Source: Deinococcus ruber (GTDB taxonomy: Bacteria > Deinococcota > Deinococci > Deinococcales > Deinococcaceae). From it: DNA of 23,314 nucleotides. The stretch lies in NCBI RefSeq assembly GCF_014648095.1, contig NZ_BMQL01000068.1, positions 1-23,314 on the forward strand. The letters run 5' to 3'. Positions 15,638 through 23,137 of the stretch are shown one piece after another (position 1 is the first letter of the stretch; each line of letters starts with the position of its first letter). Position numbers and translations under genes: made by a program. Below the pieces are notes generated by a model that had not been told where the DNA came from, ran no database searches, and was given only the letters and a program-made list of their open reading frames with translations.

Positions 15638-16633
15638 TCAGAGCCGTTGTGAACCAATCATTTCGGAATTCTGTAAGATCACTGGGCTGGACACATCGAC
15701 GCCAGCGACATTGACCACGGCCTGCCACGCGGCTTCCTGGTTGGTGCGATCGTGAAAGTGCGGGTGGCGCATCGCCTCAATCGGGCCGGTAAGTTTCTTG
15801 GGTGCCGAGGCGAAGAATTGCCCGGAAACGTCGGTTCCGAAGTTCGATGCCTGCAGGTACCGACGGGCCGCAGTCTCCGGCGTCTGCGTCATGCCAGGGA
15901 CGAGCCTCACCAGTGGAATCAACAGGTACTTCAAGGCCGCGCCAGCGTTTCGCGACGCCTGGGTGTCGGGCGCGCTGCCGGGCGAGACGGCGTAGACGGC
16001 CATCCCGGAGGGCAGTCGACGGGCCAGCGCTGCCGCCCACCAGGCAATGATGAGTTTCGCGTCGGCATACGCCCGGTTGGCCATGTACTTCACGTTCGGC
16101 GCGCCGCGCAGCAGGTCTTCCACCGCAGAGATTCGGTTGCCGTTATGATGCTCGGCTGCGAAGGCCGCTACGTCGGTGAAGCTGAACATGGGGACGTCCC
16201 CTCGGGCAGGTTCCGCGCCGGCGATCACAATTCGCGCTTCAGGGCTCAGCAGGTTGGCGTGGAGTAAGCCGACCGCCAGTTGATGATGGCCGATGAGCGG
16301 TGCTTCCGCCGCCTCGACGCCCGCCGCCGTGACGACCTGCGTCTTCCCCGGGACCATCCCTGCATTGAGCAGCAGGAAATCGATCCGCTGACCTCGCTTG
16401 ATAAGCTCGGCAAGGGCGAACTGAACGCTGGACGGCTTGTCGAGGTCCAGCTCCAGGGGCGTGAAAACCTGCCGCTTGGTCTGGGCCGCCAACTGTGCGG
16501 CCGTCTCTTGAACCTTGGCCAGGCTGCGCCCAGTGATGATGATCTCGGCCCAGCCTTCTTCGGCAAGCGTGCGGGCTGCGGCCTGGCCGAGTCCTGAGGT
16601 TGCGCCGGTGACGAGGGCAAGCGAATGATTCAT
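15638..16633 (-). CDS. SDR family oxidoreductase
   Basis: A 331-residue NAD(P)-dependent oxidoreductase of the long retinol dehydrogenase/protochlorophyllide reductase-like SDR type. Seen: TGATSGLG at 9-16, the LDLDKPSSV segment at 62-70, NAG at 90-92, and YADAK (Y189, K193). The serine of the catalytic triad, usually in a VSS segment after the fifth strand, is not evident: that segment reads IVIAGAEPARG at 135-145. The C-terminal part has a hydrophobic stretch LKYLLIPLVRLVPGM. The ribosome site GGAGT lies before the ATG at 16633. It is divergent from a TetR gene 134 bp away, the common pairing of a regulator with the enzyme it controls. The substrate is unknown, probably a small aldehyde, ketone or aromatic compound. 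Confidence 0.88.
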   Translation of the reverse strand: MNHSLALVTGATSGLGQAAARTLAEEGWAEIIITGRSLAKVQETAAQLAAQTKRQVFTPLELDLDKPSSVQFALAELIKRGQRIDFLLLNAGMVPGKTQVVTAAGVEAAEAPLIGHHQLAVGLLHANLLSPEARIVIAGAEPARGDVPMFSFTDVAAFAAEHHNGNRISAVEDLLRGAPNVKYMANRAYADAKLIIAWWAAALARRLPSGMAVYAVSPGSAPDTQASRNAGAALKYLLIPLVRLVPGMTQTPETAARRYLQASNFGTDVSGQFFASAPKKLTGPIEAMRHPHFHDRTNQEAAWQAVVNVAGVDVSSPVILQNSEMIGSQRL

Positions 16634-16704
16634 GGGCGACTCCGTGAGGAAAGGGTGAGGAAAGAGTATGGTCGCAGGAGTCCCGCGACGAAGGGGTGAC
16701 CTTG

Positions 16705-16732
16705 TTGTTTTCTAACTGTTTGATTGTATATT
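16705..16732 (+). promoter_or_regulatory. Promoter of the TetR gene in the shared SDR/TetR intergenic region
   Basis: TTGTTT (16705-16710), 16 bases, then TATATT (16727-16732) gives a sigma-70-type promoter reading toward the TetR gene. The AT-rich core is flanked by CTAA and TTAG (16712-16734), an imperfect inverted pair that could be the regulator's operator; the inner bases do not match well. The same region must hold the opposite-facing SDR promoter. Confidence 0.45.
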
Positions 16733-16767
16733 AGGGCAACGCTGGCAGTCAAGGAGTTGAGAACTGA

Positions 16768-17400
16768 ATGATTCAAAATGCCAAAAGGCCCCCTGGGCGC
16801 CCACGAAGCTTCGACGAGCGGGATGCGCTGGAAAAGGCGACCCGGGTGTTCAGGTCGAAGGGCTACGACGGCGTGACGATCGACGATCTTGTCGCTGGCA
16901 TGGGCGTGGGGCGACCGAGCCTGTACGCCGTCTTCGGAGACAAGCGGACGCTCTTTTTGCGCGTTCTCAAGCTCTATGCCGAGGCCAAGGGGGCCGGCGC
17001 TGCGAAGGCACTCTTCTCACCGACAACTCTTCGTGACTCGCTCGTTGGCTTCCTGCGGCACGCCGTAGAAAGCGCGACCGACGAAGCGTCCGCCCCGGGA
17101 TGTCTGCTGGTGTGCGTTGCGCCACTCGTGGACGATGCCGAGGTCCGGCAGTTTTTGCAGTATGCCGTGGCAGGCGGCGTGGCGCTCGTGGAACGCCGGT
17201 TCTCCGATGCGATCAGCGCGGGAGAATTACCATCTGGCTTTCCCGCGACCTCGCGCGCGACCCAGGTCGTCGACCTGTCGCGTGGTCTGACGGTGCGCGC
17301 ACAGATGGGAACGTCGCGCAAGACGCTTCTCAAAGACGCTGAGGAAGCGGCCGAGTTGGTGCTCCTGCCGTGGCGTGAACATCCGACGACAAACGGTTGA
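16768..17400 (+). CDS. TetR/AcrR family transcriptional regulator
   Basis: A 210-residue regulator. A basic N terminus (RPPGRPRSF) leads to the TetR helix-turn-helix, VTIDDLVAGMGVGRPSLYAVFGDK (37-59) read with its flanks, which binds operator DNA. The C-terminal helical part (about 70-200) would bind the inducer and dimerise; it includes SAPGCLLVCVAP, typical of the YxaF/LmrA-like or TetR_C_16-type group. It is divergent from the intact SDR gene, so the SDR is its probable target, with an SDR substrate as likely inducer. The ATG at 16768 has GGAG ten bases upstream. Confidence 0.9.
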   Translation: MIQNAKRPPGRPRSFDERDALEKATRVFRSKGYDGVTIDDLVAGMGVGRPSLYAVFGDKRTLFLRVLKLYAEAKGAGAAKALFSPTTLRDSLVGFLRHAVESATDEASAPGCLLVCVAPLVDDAEVRQFLQYAVAGGVALVERRFSDAISAGELPSGFPATSRATQVVDLSRGLTVRAQMGTSRKTLLKDAEEAAELVLLPWREHPTTNG

Positions 17401-17499
17401 TGGGTCGTGTGGCCTGAACGGGGTTGAGGGAGGCTGACCCGCTGCGTCCGACCCGAACCCTTAACGTGCGTTGTCGCCTGAATTGCCCTTGTCACGTGG

Positions 17500-17913
17500 C
17501 TATGCTGCTGCGCCCGCCACCGACCGGCCTGTGTCGGCCAGCAGCGTAGCGAAGAGCGGAACCAGCCAGCGAGTGTTGTTCATCGCCGCCCTCTTCGTTA
17601 TGCCTTCGAGTTGCCTGTGGTAGTCCAGCAGCGGATGCAGTGCACTGGGGGCGACCACCGCGAGCGCATGCACGCCTCTGCTTAAACTCACGTACAGCAA
17701 GCGAGTCTCGAACTCGGTCGCCGCATCGAACTCCAGTCCTTTCGCCAGATGCATCGGCAGGATCACCACCCCGCCCTTGTAGCGCGCCTGCTCGTCGAGA
17801 ATCGGTTGGGCGTCAACGTCGTGGCGCATCAGTGCTGGCACGAGTAGAGCCGCATCGACGGTGCGCCGGACGACGATGGCGATATTGGCGTGCCCGGCTG
17901 CCTGTACGGCCAT
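17500..17913 (-). pseudogene. C-terminal remnant of a UvrD/HelD-like helicase
   Basis: The frame encodes the last part of a superfamily 1 helicase: NIAIVVRRT, QPILDEQARYKGGVVILPMH, LAKGLEFDAA, and ETRLLYVSLSRGVHALAVVAPS, which are motifs IV-VI of UvrD/HelD-type helicases. The N-terminal ATPase part is gone. There is also an internal deletion: between GLEFDAA and TEFETRLLY the strand that should follow motif V (VVVxDA...) is missing. It abuts a response-regulator remnant on the opposite strand at about 17914-17925, so a rearrangement joined two gene pieces. Confidence 0.75.
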
Positions 17914-17924
17914 GCCGATGCCCC

Positions 17925-18289
17925 GTCCCGATCATCGTCCTTGCGGACCCTGAGCGTGTTGAGAATCAGCGCTCGTTTCTGCATCTTGGAACCACGGAGT
18001 GGATCAGCAAGCCGGTGTTGGTGCGGGCGCTGGTAGCACGTATCCAACTGCACCTCCGGCGACCTCACGAGCAAGACACGCTGTCGTATAGCGGGTTACG
18101 GGCCGTCCCAGACAAGCAACGGGTGACGTTCGAAGGGAAAGCGCTCAACCTGACCGATATGGAGTGCAGGATCCTGGCGTTGATGCTGCGGGAACGGGGC
18201 GGATCGACCATGATGGGTCTGAGCGCAGCAATGTCATGGATGTGCACCCTGGCACTAAATACGGTGCGGAGTATGTGAAAGTGCACTGA
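17925..18289 (+). pseudogene. Remnant of an OmpR-type response regulator
   Basis: Starts mid-domain with PIIVLADPE, the fourth receiver strand, then GTTEWISKPVLVRALVARIQ, the KP hinge and last helix, then the linker and the beginning of the winged-helix DNA-binding domain: DKQRVTFEGKALNLTDMECRILALMLRERG. After that it changes frame and continues in pieces (ERSNVMDVH, KYGAEYVK) that match the later DNA-binding helices with deletions. The front half of the receiver, with the phosphorylated Asp, is absent. Confidence 0.75.
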
Positions 18290-18386
18290 CCGAGTGGATG
18301 CTCATGACAATGGGGCTATGCGGCTCTGCTCTTCGCCTCTTGATCAGCCGTCCGGTACTCTGTGCTTGCCGGTTCATGTGCAGCAG

Positions 18387-19067
18387 CTAGTGAATGTCGG
18401 TCAGGTCTTCCTGACGTAACTGAAGCAGCACGGTGCGAACCAGATACGGTCGCCCTTCCCCATTCGACAGACGGCTCGCCTGAAGACGCGTGCGCAGGGC
18501 TTCAAGCAGCGCCGCCACCTCATGCGCTGCCGCCGCATCCAGCTGATAAATTCCTGCGAAGTCGCCACCCGGCTCCGGATGCACCTGTGCCCACGTCATC
18601 CCTTCCGGAAGCGCCGTTTCACTGTGTAACTCTCCGGACGCGTCGCGGTAGATCAGGCGGTTCATCAGACCCAGATCCCGCGTGGCCCGCGCCATGACCC
18701 GGGCCTCTAGCCGCTGGAGCGGGGCCGCCTGCCGGGTCATCTGCACCTCCAGATCTGCAAACGGTGTCAGGGCGAACGGCACGATCAGCGCACTGGAAAC
18801 GGCCCGGTATTGCCGCTCCGGACGGCCTGCCCGGGGTCGTTGCCCGGTTTCGAGCAGCAACCCGGCGGCTCGAAACTGCTTGATCCAGTACAGCAGCCGC
18901 TCGACCGACACGCCGAGTTCACGGGCCGCCTCGGCTGCGGAGTGTTCCCGGCCGATGAACGGTTCCAGAAAACGCCGCGATTCGGGCCGCGCCAGCAGCG
19001 TGGCCTGGACGCTGGTCTGGGCTGTCCACCACGGTTCCAGAGGTGTACCAAAAAGAGGCTCGGACAT
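18387..19067 (-). CDS. Winged-helix (ArsR-like) transcriptional regulator
   Basis: A 226-residue regulator. The N-terminal third has a helix-turn-helix: RRFLEPFIGREHSAAEAARE, then LGVSVERLLYWIKQFRAAGLL, then a basic wing QRPRAGRPERQYRAVSSA. This is the pattern of ArsR-type winged helices. The C-terminal two-thirds is a helical ligand-binding or dimer part without obvious metal-binding cysteines. Start is ATG 19067, since the 33 codons upstream overlap the divergent MFS gene's promoter. Its start codon lies inside one arm of an inverted repeat (19046-19075), which suggests self-repression. It faces the MFS gene with only 29 bp between the starts, so it most likely controls that exporter. Confidence 0.85.
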   Translation of the reverse strand: MSEPLFGTPLEPWWTAQTSVQATLLARPESRRFLEPFIGREHSAAEAARELGVSVERLLYWIKQFRAAGLLLETGQRPRAGRPERQYRAVSSALIVPFALTPFADLEVQMTRQAAPLQRLEARVMARATRDLGLMNRLIYRDASGELHSETALPEGMTWAQVHPEPGGDFAGIYQLDAAAAHEVAALLEALRTRLQASRLSNGEGRPYLVRTVLLQLRQEDLTDIH

Positions 19068-19075
19068 TTTTGGTA
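19046..19075. promoter_or_regulatory. Operator-like inverted repeat
   Basis: TACCAAAAA at 19046-19054 and TTTTTGGTA at 19067-19075 are perfect reverse complements, 12 bp apart, so the half-site centres are 21 bp apart, two turns of the helix. It overlaps the regulator's start codon and lies just upstream of the MFS gene, the natural place for a site controlling both. Confidence 0.65.
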
Positions 19076-19096
19076 GCCTACTGCCACGCTGGAGCG

Positions 19097-20278
19097 ATGA
19101 CCAGTCATGCTGTCTTCGCCCGCCTGCCCCGCGCCTTCTGGCTGTACCTGTCTGGCCTGGCGTCAACGGCCATCGCCGACGCCGTGCTGTTCGTGGCCTT
19201 GCCGTTTGTGGTGATCGGCGCAGGCGGCGGGCGGGCCGGGCTGGCCACGGTGCTGCTGTTTGCCAGTCTGCCGAGATTCCTGGCCCCCCTGCTGGGAACG
19301 CTGGCTGACCGCTGGCCGGGACAGACGGTGCTGGCAGTCACGGCCCTGCTGCGGGCCGGACTGCTGGCTGGCGTCGGGACCTTCGTGTTTTTTGAGACAG
19401 CAACAGTCGTCCTGCTGTCTGCCTTCGCGTTTTTGAATGCCCTGCTCGTCACACTGAGTTTCACGGCCGGCAGCGCCCTGGTGCCGCGCCTGGTGCCGGA
19501 CGAGCAGCGACCCCAGGCCAACAGCCTGTCGAGTGCCGCGCTGATGGGGCTGCCGCTCCTTGGCTATGGGCTTGGCGGCGTCCTGATCAAGCTGCTGGGC
19601 AGTGGACAGACCCTGCTGGTGGCGCTTCCCCTGTACCTGCTGACGATGCTGGCTGCGGTGCTGCTGCGCTCCGCCGCTCCCCCCCAACGTGCAGGAGAGG
19701 GCGGATTCTTGATGGCCCTACGCGGCGGGCTCCAGGTGGTCGGTACTCAACCGCTGCTGCGGATCATGCTGCTGCTGAGCTTCGCCATGAATCTGACCCT
19801 GAACGTGGTCAATGTCCGTGCCCCTCTGTTCATGACAGGAATCGGCGCGGGCGCGAACGGCTACGCGCTCTTCGAGGGGCTGAGTGCGGGCGGTGCCCTG
19901 CTGGGCGCCCTGGGGGTCGGCGTGTTGAGCAAACGGTGGAAGACCGACGCGCTGATCAATACCGGACGATTGCTGTGCGTCCTGGCCGTGCTGACCCTCG
20001 CCGTGCCGCAGCTGTGGGGATGGTTCGTCGCCGCAGCCTTGCTGGGACTGAGCCTGGGGCTGCTGGAGGTGGCCACCATCACCCGCGCCCAGGGACTGGT
20101 GGCGGCTGACACGCTGGGCCGGGTGATGGGTGTGTTTCTGGGCGTAAATGCGTTGGGTCTGAGTTTAGGCGCTGTCCTGGGCGGTCTGACCGTGTCGTCT
20201 ACTGTTCTGTTCGTGTTCCTGGCATCGCTGCTTGGGGTGCTGGGGCTGCTCTGGAACCGTGCGGTGCGTCTGACCTGA
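19097..20278 (+). CDS. MFS transporter
   Basis: A 393-residue major facilitator superfamily permease with about 12 membrane helices, in the drug-exporter-like group (MFS_1/enterobactin exporter-like). Helix 1 is FWLYLSGLASTAIADAVLFV, and the loop 2-3 motif GTLADRW (about 74-80) is the conserved GxxaDr signature. VPRLVPDEQRPQANSL follows helix 4, and the later half begins near LRGGLQVVGTQPLLRIMLLL. The start is ATG 19097, with GGAG only two bases before it, so translation may rely on a short leader. It is likely regulated by the divergent winged-helix gene. The substrate is unknown. It ends two bases before the IS remnant, so the insertion landed directly after the stop codon. Confidence 0.9.
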   Translation: MTSHAVFARLPRAFWLYLSGLASTAIADAVLFVALPFVVIGAGGGRAGLATVLLFASLPRFLAPLLGTLADRWPGQTVLAVTALLRAGLLAGVGTFVFFETATVVLLSAFAFLNALLVTLSFTAGSALVPRLVPDEQRPQANSLSSAALMGLPLLGYGLGGVLIKLLGSGQTLLVALPLYLLTMLAAVLLRSAAPPQRAGEGGFLMALRGGLQVVGTQPLLRIMLLLSFAMNLTLNVVNVRAPLFMTGIGAGANGYALFEGLSAGGALLGALGVGVLSKRWKTDALINTGRLLCVLAVLTLAVPQLWGWFVAAALLGLSLGLLEVATITRAQGLVAADTLGRVMGVFLGVNALGLSLGAVLGGLTVSSTVLFVFLASLLGVLGLLWNRAVRLT

Positions 20279-20280
20279 CT

Positions 20281-20302
20281 GACGTCCGAACGGTTGTGTT
20301 GC
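20281..20302 (+). repeat. Left terminal inverted repeat of IS6-like element
   Basis: Contains GAACGGTTGTGTTGC, the exact reverse complement of 20927-20941. Flanking bases outside the core also match the other end (20/22 overall). A small hairpin, TACCGG-CTC-CCGGTA, follows at 20306-20320. Confidence 0.8.
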
Positions 20303-20338
20303 TTTTACCGGCTCCCGGTAGGCTGACCTGTCGTAACC

Positions 20339-20940
20339 GACGCCAAGCCCTCCCACTACCGATGTTCCATGACGATCATCCAGCACGCCATTTGGCTGCA
20401 CCACCGTTTCCCCCTTGGGTATCCGGGATGTGCAGGAATTGCTGCACCAGCGTGGCATTCAGGTCAGTCGTGAATCCCGACGAGGTAGGTACGAGCGACG
20501 CTGGCGCAAGGTAGTGGCTTTGGAGGGCTGTGGACGAGGACGGGTTTGTGCTCGACATTCTTCTCCAGCGGCATCGGGACACGGAAGCGGCGAAGATCTT
20601 CCTGACCAGGCTCCTGAGAGCATCCGATGTTCCAGAGGTCATCCAGACCGATCAGCTCCTCAGCTACGGGGCCGCGATACGAGAGAGACCGAGCTTGACC
20701 TTCAGCAAGCGATCTCTACGGCTCGGTGCAAGAACGCCGATGTACACGACGACAAGAGCGACCACAGCGAGAATTGAGATGTCGGAGACGCGCTCAAGGA
20801 TGCCTGAGTTTACACACCCTGATCACCCCTCTTTACCATCATTCCCGCACGTGCGTCACTGCCGCCACCCGAAGAACCAACCAGAACACAGCGTTGCAGA
20901 CGTGGCCTATCGTGACAGCATTTAAGGCAACACAACCGTT
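20339..20940 (+). pseudogene. IS6-family transposase, broken
   Basis: Pieces in three frames give an IS6 transposase in order. The first is TIIQHAIWLHHRFPL, then, after a one-base shift at a run of five C (around 20410-20414, where four would keep frame), GIRDVQELLHQRGIQVSRES. Next come WLWRAVDEDGFVLDILLQRHRDTEAAKIFLTRLL, VIQTDQLLSYGAAIRE (carrying the second catalytic Asp), and finally a C-terminal piece with LSLHTLITPLYHHSRT and TWPIVTAFKATQPF, which reaches the right end. The segment with the first catalytic Asp and the one with the catalytic Glu are deleted or scrambled. It cannot be active. The third piece is read from split sub-segments. Confidence 0.8.
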
Positions 20941-20948
20941 CAGACGCC
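20927..20948 (-). repeat. Right terminal inverted repeat of IS6-like element
   Basis: GCAACACAACCGTTC at 20927-20941, exact reverse complement of the left-end core. The transposase C terminus reads into it. Confidence 0.8.
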
Positions 20949-21693
20949 CACCGACAGCGTGCCTGAAAACTCAAAATCTGCTACGCGACTCTGGGGTTTA
21001 GCGATCAGGCAGCCTTCACCGACCGCAACGTGGCGCCCGGCACCCGCGCGCTGAAGGTTCTGACGCCCGAAGACGAGGTGACGATCACGGCAATGATCAG
21101 GCGGGCGCTGAGTAAGGCCAGCGCCCGCCATGCCGAACAGTTAGAGTGACTGATTTTCTGTCAGGGGCGCTGCGGGAAGACGCCTCGAAGAGAGATGCAG
21201 AAGTTGAAGACCGAGCGGCTGCAGACCAGGGGCACGGCTGGGGGCAGGCGGCACATCACACCCCGCCAGCCCCCATCTCCAAAGCGAAGGCTTTTCCATT
21301 GCCGACTGAGGCTGCATTTGTACCGTGTCTATATTTTCGCCATCTAGAAGCTTGAGATGTTAGCAAATCAATGTGCTGCACGCCCGCTCACTTAAACGGG
21401 GACTGGTTGCGTATGACGTCGTGAGCGTCCGAAGCGGTCATCGGCCCAGTCTCAGGGTGATTGCCGACAGGCCTCAGCTGCGAGTTGCCACTTCAGTGCG
21501 CTGATCATCACCATCCATGCAGGCTGAGGCTGGAAGCGCGTTTTGTGCGGCGGTTCACCTGACTTTCTGCTGACACGGCCCGCACATTCTGAGAGCACGA
21601 GGTCACTGGGGCATCAACCGGATTCCACGTGTCACCTCGGGACTCCACGCGGACGAAGAGAACATCGGAGCAAGCCATGCTCCCGGAGACCGG
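20949..21693. other. Gene-less stretch with an unrecognised frame
   Basis: No intact gene recognised. An open frame at 20967-21149 (plus strand, no start codon near the front) reads ATLGFSDQAAFTDRN, then LKVLTPEDEVTITAMIRRAL and ends SARHAEQLE. Its first part resembles an AraC-type helix-turn-helix (LGFSDQAAFT) and then diverges, so it may be two joined fragments. At about 21185-21350 a basic Arg/Gly/Pro-rich frame looks like a C-terminal tail of a lost gene. Upstream of 21694 the sequence CGGAG is the ribosome site of the next gene. Confidence 0.35.
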
Positions 21694-22545
21694 ATGACCA
21701 CAACCCAGATGCAGGCAACGGAGACGCAGGCCAGCAGCATGACGCCCACTCCTGAGCAGCAGCGTCGCCGGGACGCCCTGCACACGCTGTCCCTGCCTAC
21801 CGGACTGGCACCGCGCCTGCGCAACGAGCAGGGCTGGAGTCCGGCCTTTACCGAAGACGTGATCGCCGAGTACCGCCGCTTCCTGATCCTGGCCACCACC
21901 ACCGACCGCCGTGTCACCCCCAGCCGGACGGTCGATCACGCCTGGCACGCGCACCTGGAGTACACGCATGCCTACTGGGACACGCTCTGCCAGGGGCTGC
22001 TTGGCGAGGCACTGCACCACACGCCCGGCGAGCCAGGGGACGAGGCGCACTACCGTCAGCAGTACCTGGACACGCTCGACCTGTACCGCGAGGTCTTCGG
22101 AGAGGCCGCGCCTCTGCACTGCTGGCCCGACCCGCGCCACTCATTAGCAGACGGTGTCGGTGCGCTGAACCATCCGAACATCGGGCGTCAGGCCGGGCAA
22201 ACCAGTCCGTTCGCGCTGATGACGACGCTGATCATCGGACTGGGCAGCCTGGCCTTCGGGCTGAATGGTGGTGGCGCGCTGCTGAGCCTGCTCGGTGGCC
22301 TGCTCAGCTGCGGAGCGCTGCTGCTGGCCCTGACCGCATCTCTGAGAACTGGTCTGACGGACGGCCAGCCGCCCACGACGCGCCGCACGTCCGCCAGCAG
22401 CGACTTCGGTACAGACATGACCATGATCGCTCTAGGCGGTGGGGACGGCAGCGACAGTGGCAGCTGTGGCCATGATGGTGGCGGAGATGGTGGAGCCAGC
22501 TGCGGAAGCAGTTGTGGGAGCAGTTGCGGCGGCGGGTGCAGCTGA
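21694..22545 (+). CDS. TIGR04222/GRDP-like membrane protein with Cys-Gly tail
   Basis: A 283-residue protein. The first half (about 40-155) is a glycine-rich-domain-protein-like (DUF1399-type) domain: WSPAFTEDVIAEYRRFLILA, then VTPSRTVDHAWHAHLEYTHAYWDTL, LHHTPG, and YLDTLDLYREVFGEAAP. Two hydrophobic helices follow at about 172-190 and 194-214. The tail (from about 247) is a low-complexity Gly/Ser/Asp run with five Cys (SCGSSCGSSCGGGC pattern), as in bacterial TIGR04222 proteins. Its role is unknown; the Cys-rich end may bind metal or be cross-linked. The ribosome site CGGAG lies six bases before the ATG at 21694. It stands alone. Confidence 0.8.
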   Translation: MTTTQMQATETQASSMTPTPEQQRRRDALHTLSLPTGLAPRLRNEQGWSPAFTEDVIAEYRRFLILATTTDRRVTPSRTVDHAWHAHLEYTHAYWDTLCQGLLGEALHHTPGEPGDEAHYRQQYLDTLDLYREVFGEAAPLHCWPDPRHSLADGVGALNHPNIGRQAGQTSPFALMTTLIIGLGSLAFGLNGGGALLSLLGGLLSCGALLLALTASLRTGLTDGQPPTTRRTSASSDFGTDMTMIALGGGDGSDSGSCGHDGGGDGGASCGSSCGSSCGGGCS

Positions 22546-22631
22546 GCATCGCTCGGAACACGACACGGTGGAACCGTAGACTCAGGCGGCAGGTCGTGAG
22601 GCGTCTTCCCAGGCGCGGCGCAGGTACGTGG

Positions 22632-22926
22632 TCACCACGCTCTGAGGTTGGGGAGGGCCATCAGACCGGTACCGCTGGTGGGGAGCTGCTGCAGAATCGC
22701 TCGGCGGTCGCCATCGGGGAGGTAGGATTCCAGCGGAATCAGTTTTGCCTGCACTTTTGTGTCAGCGGCTGGGCTTCGTTGAGCGACATGGCAGGCCGGA
22801 AGGTTAATCCTGCAGCGTTGAGAGCACCGACCAGTTGATCAGCGAGCGTGGCGTCGTCAATGATGAGGATGTTTCGGCCACCCTCTTGGGTCCTGCTTCT
22901 GACGGGGCTTTGAAGGCGCTGATCAT
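22632..22926 (-). pseudogene. Decayed receiver domain of a response regulator
   Basis: On the minus strand a start-like ATG (22926) and the segment NILIIDDATLADQLVGALNAAG give the first strand and acidic pair of a receiver. The frame then breaks near 22750, and another frame continues as LESYLPDGDRRAILQQLPTSG, which fits the strand that carries the phosphorylated Asp (usually VDLxLPDGDG). At that position Glu is found. A stop follows soon after (22632). At least one more frame change is needed to join the ATG with the first strand. It was probably an OmpR-type regulator. Confidence 0.6.
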
Positions 22927-23125
22927 GGCCTGTTGTATATTTTTCACTTTTTGTGTTGTTGTGAGCATCGAGCGCTTGCTGAAGAGGTACCCGCAGGGCG
23001 CTGATAAGGTCGGCTGAGGAGCACATGAGCGGCCCAGCGTGATGACTACCATCTAGCCCGCCCGTTCGAACATGAGGAGATGTATCCCGCTGAAAGCATA
23101 AAGGCAGCGTGAGCAGGGTCAGGGG

Positions 23126-23131
23126 TACGCT
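23126..23131 (+). promoter_or_regulatory. -10 box for leaderless DUF1206 gene
   Basis: TACGCT ends six bases before the ATG at 23138, with no ribosome binding site between. The spacing is the same as for the methyltransferase gene and points to a leaderless transcript. Confidence 0.45.
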
Positions 23132-23137
23132 CTGCCC

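Larger units (their letters stand above)
20281..20948 (+). mobile_element. Decayed IS6-family insertion sequence
   Basis: A 668-bp element with ends at 20281-20302 and 20927-20948 that match as inverted repeats in 20 of 22 positions, 15 of them uninterrupted (GAACGGTTGTGTTGC). GGTTGTGTTGC resembles the GGTTCTGTTGCAAA ends of the IS6 family, and the transposase fragments inside are IS6-type. Intact members are longer (about 750-900 bp), so roughly 100-200 bp have been lost. No clean 8-bp target duplication is visible: if the ends begin at GG, the flanks GTCCGAAC and GTTCAGAC agree at only five of eight positions. Confidence 0.8.

Noticed and set aside
17640..18278. 212-codon plus frame as one intact gene
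   Set aside because: Only the part after about 17925 is response-regulator sequence; the front is a shadow of the helicase remnant.
20281..20948. Clean 8-bp target duplication of the IS
   Set aside because: Flanks agree at only about five or six of eight bases depending on the chosen end, so a duplication cannot be claimed.
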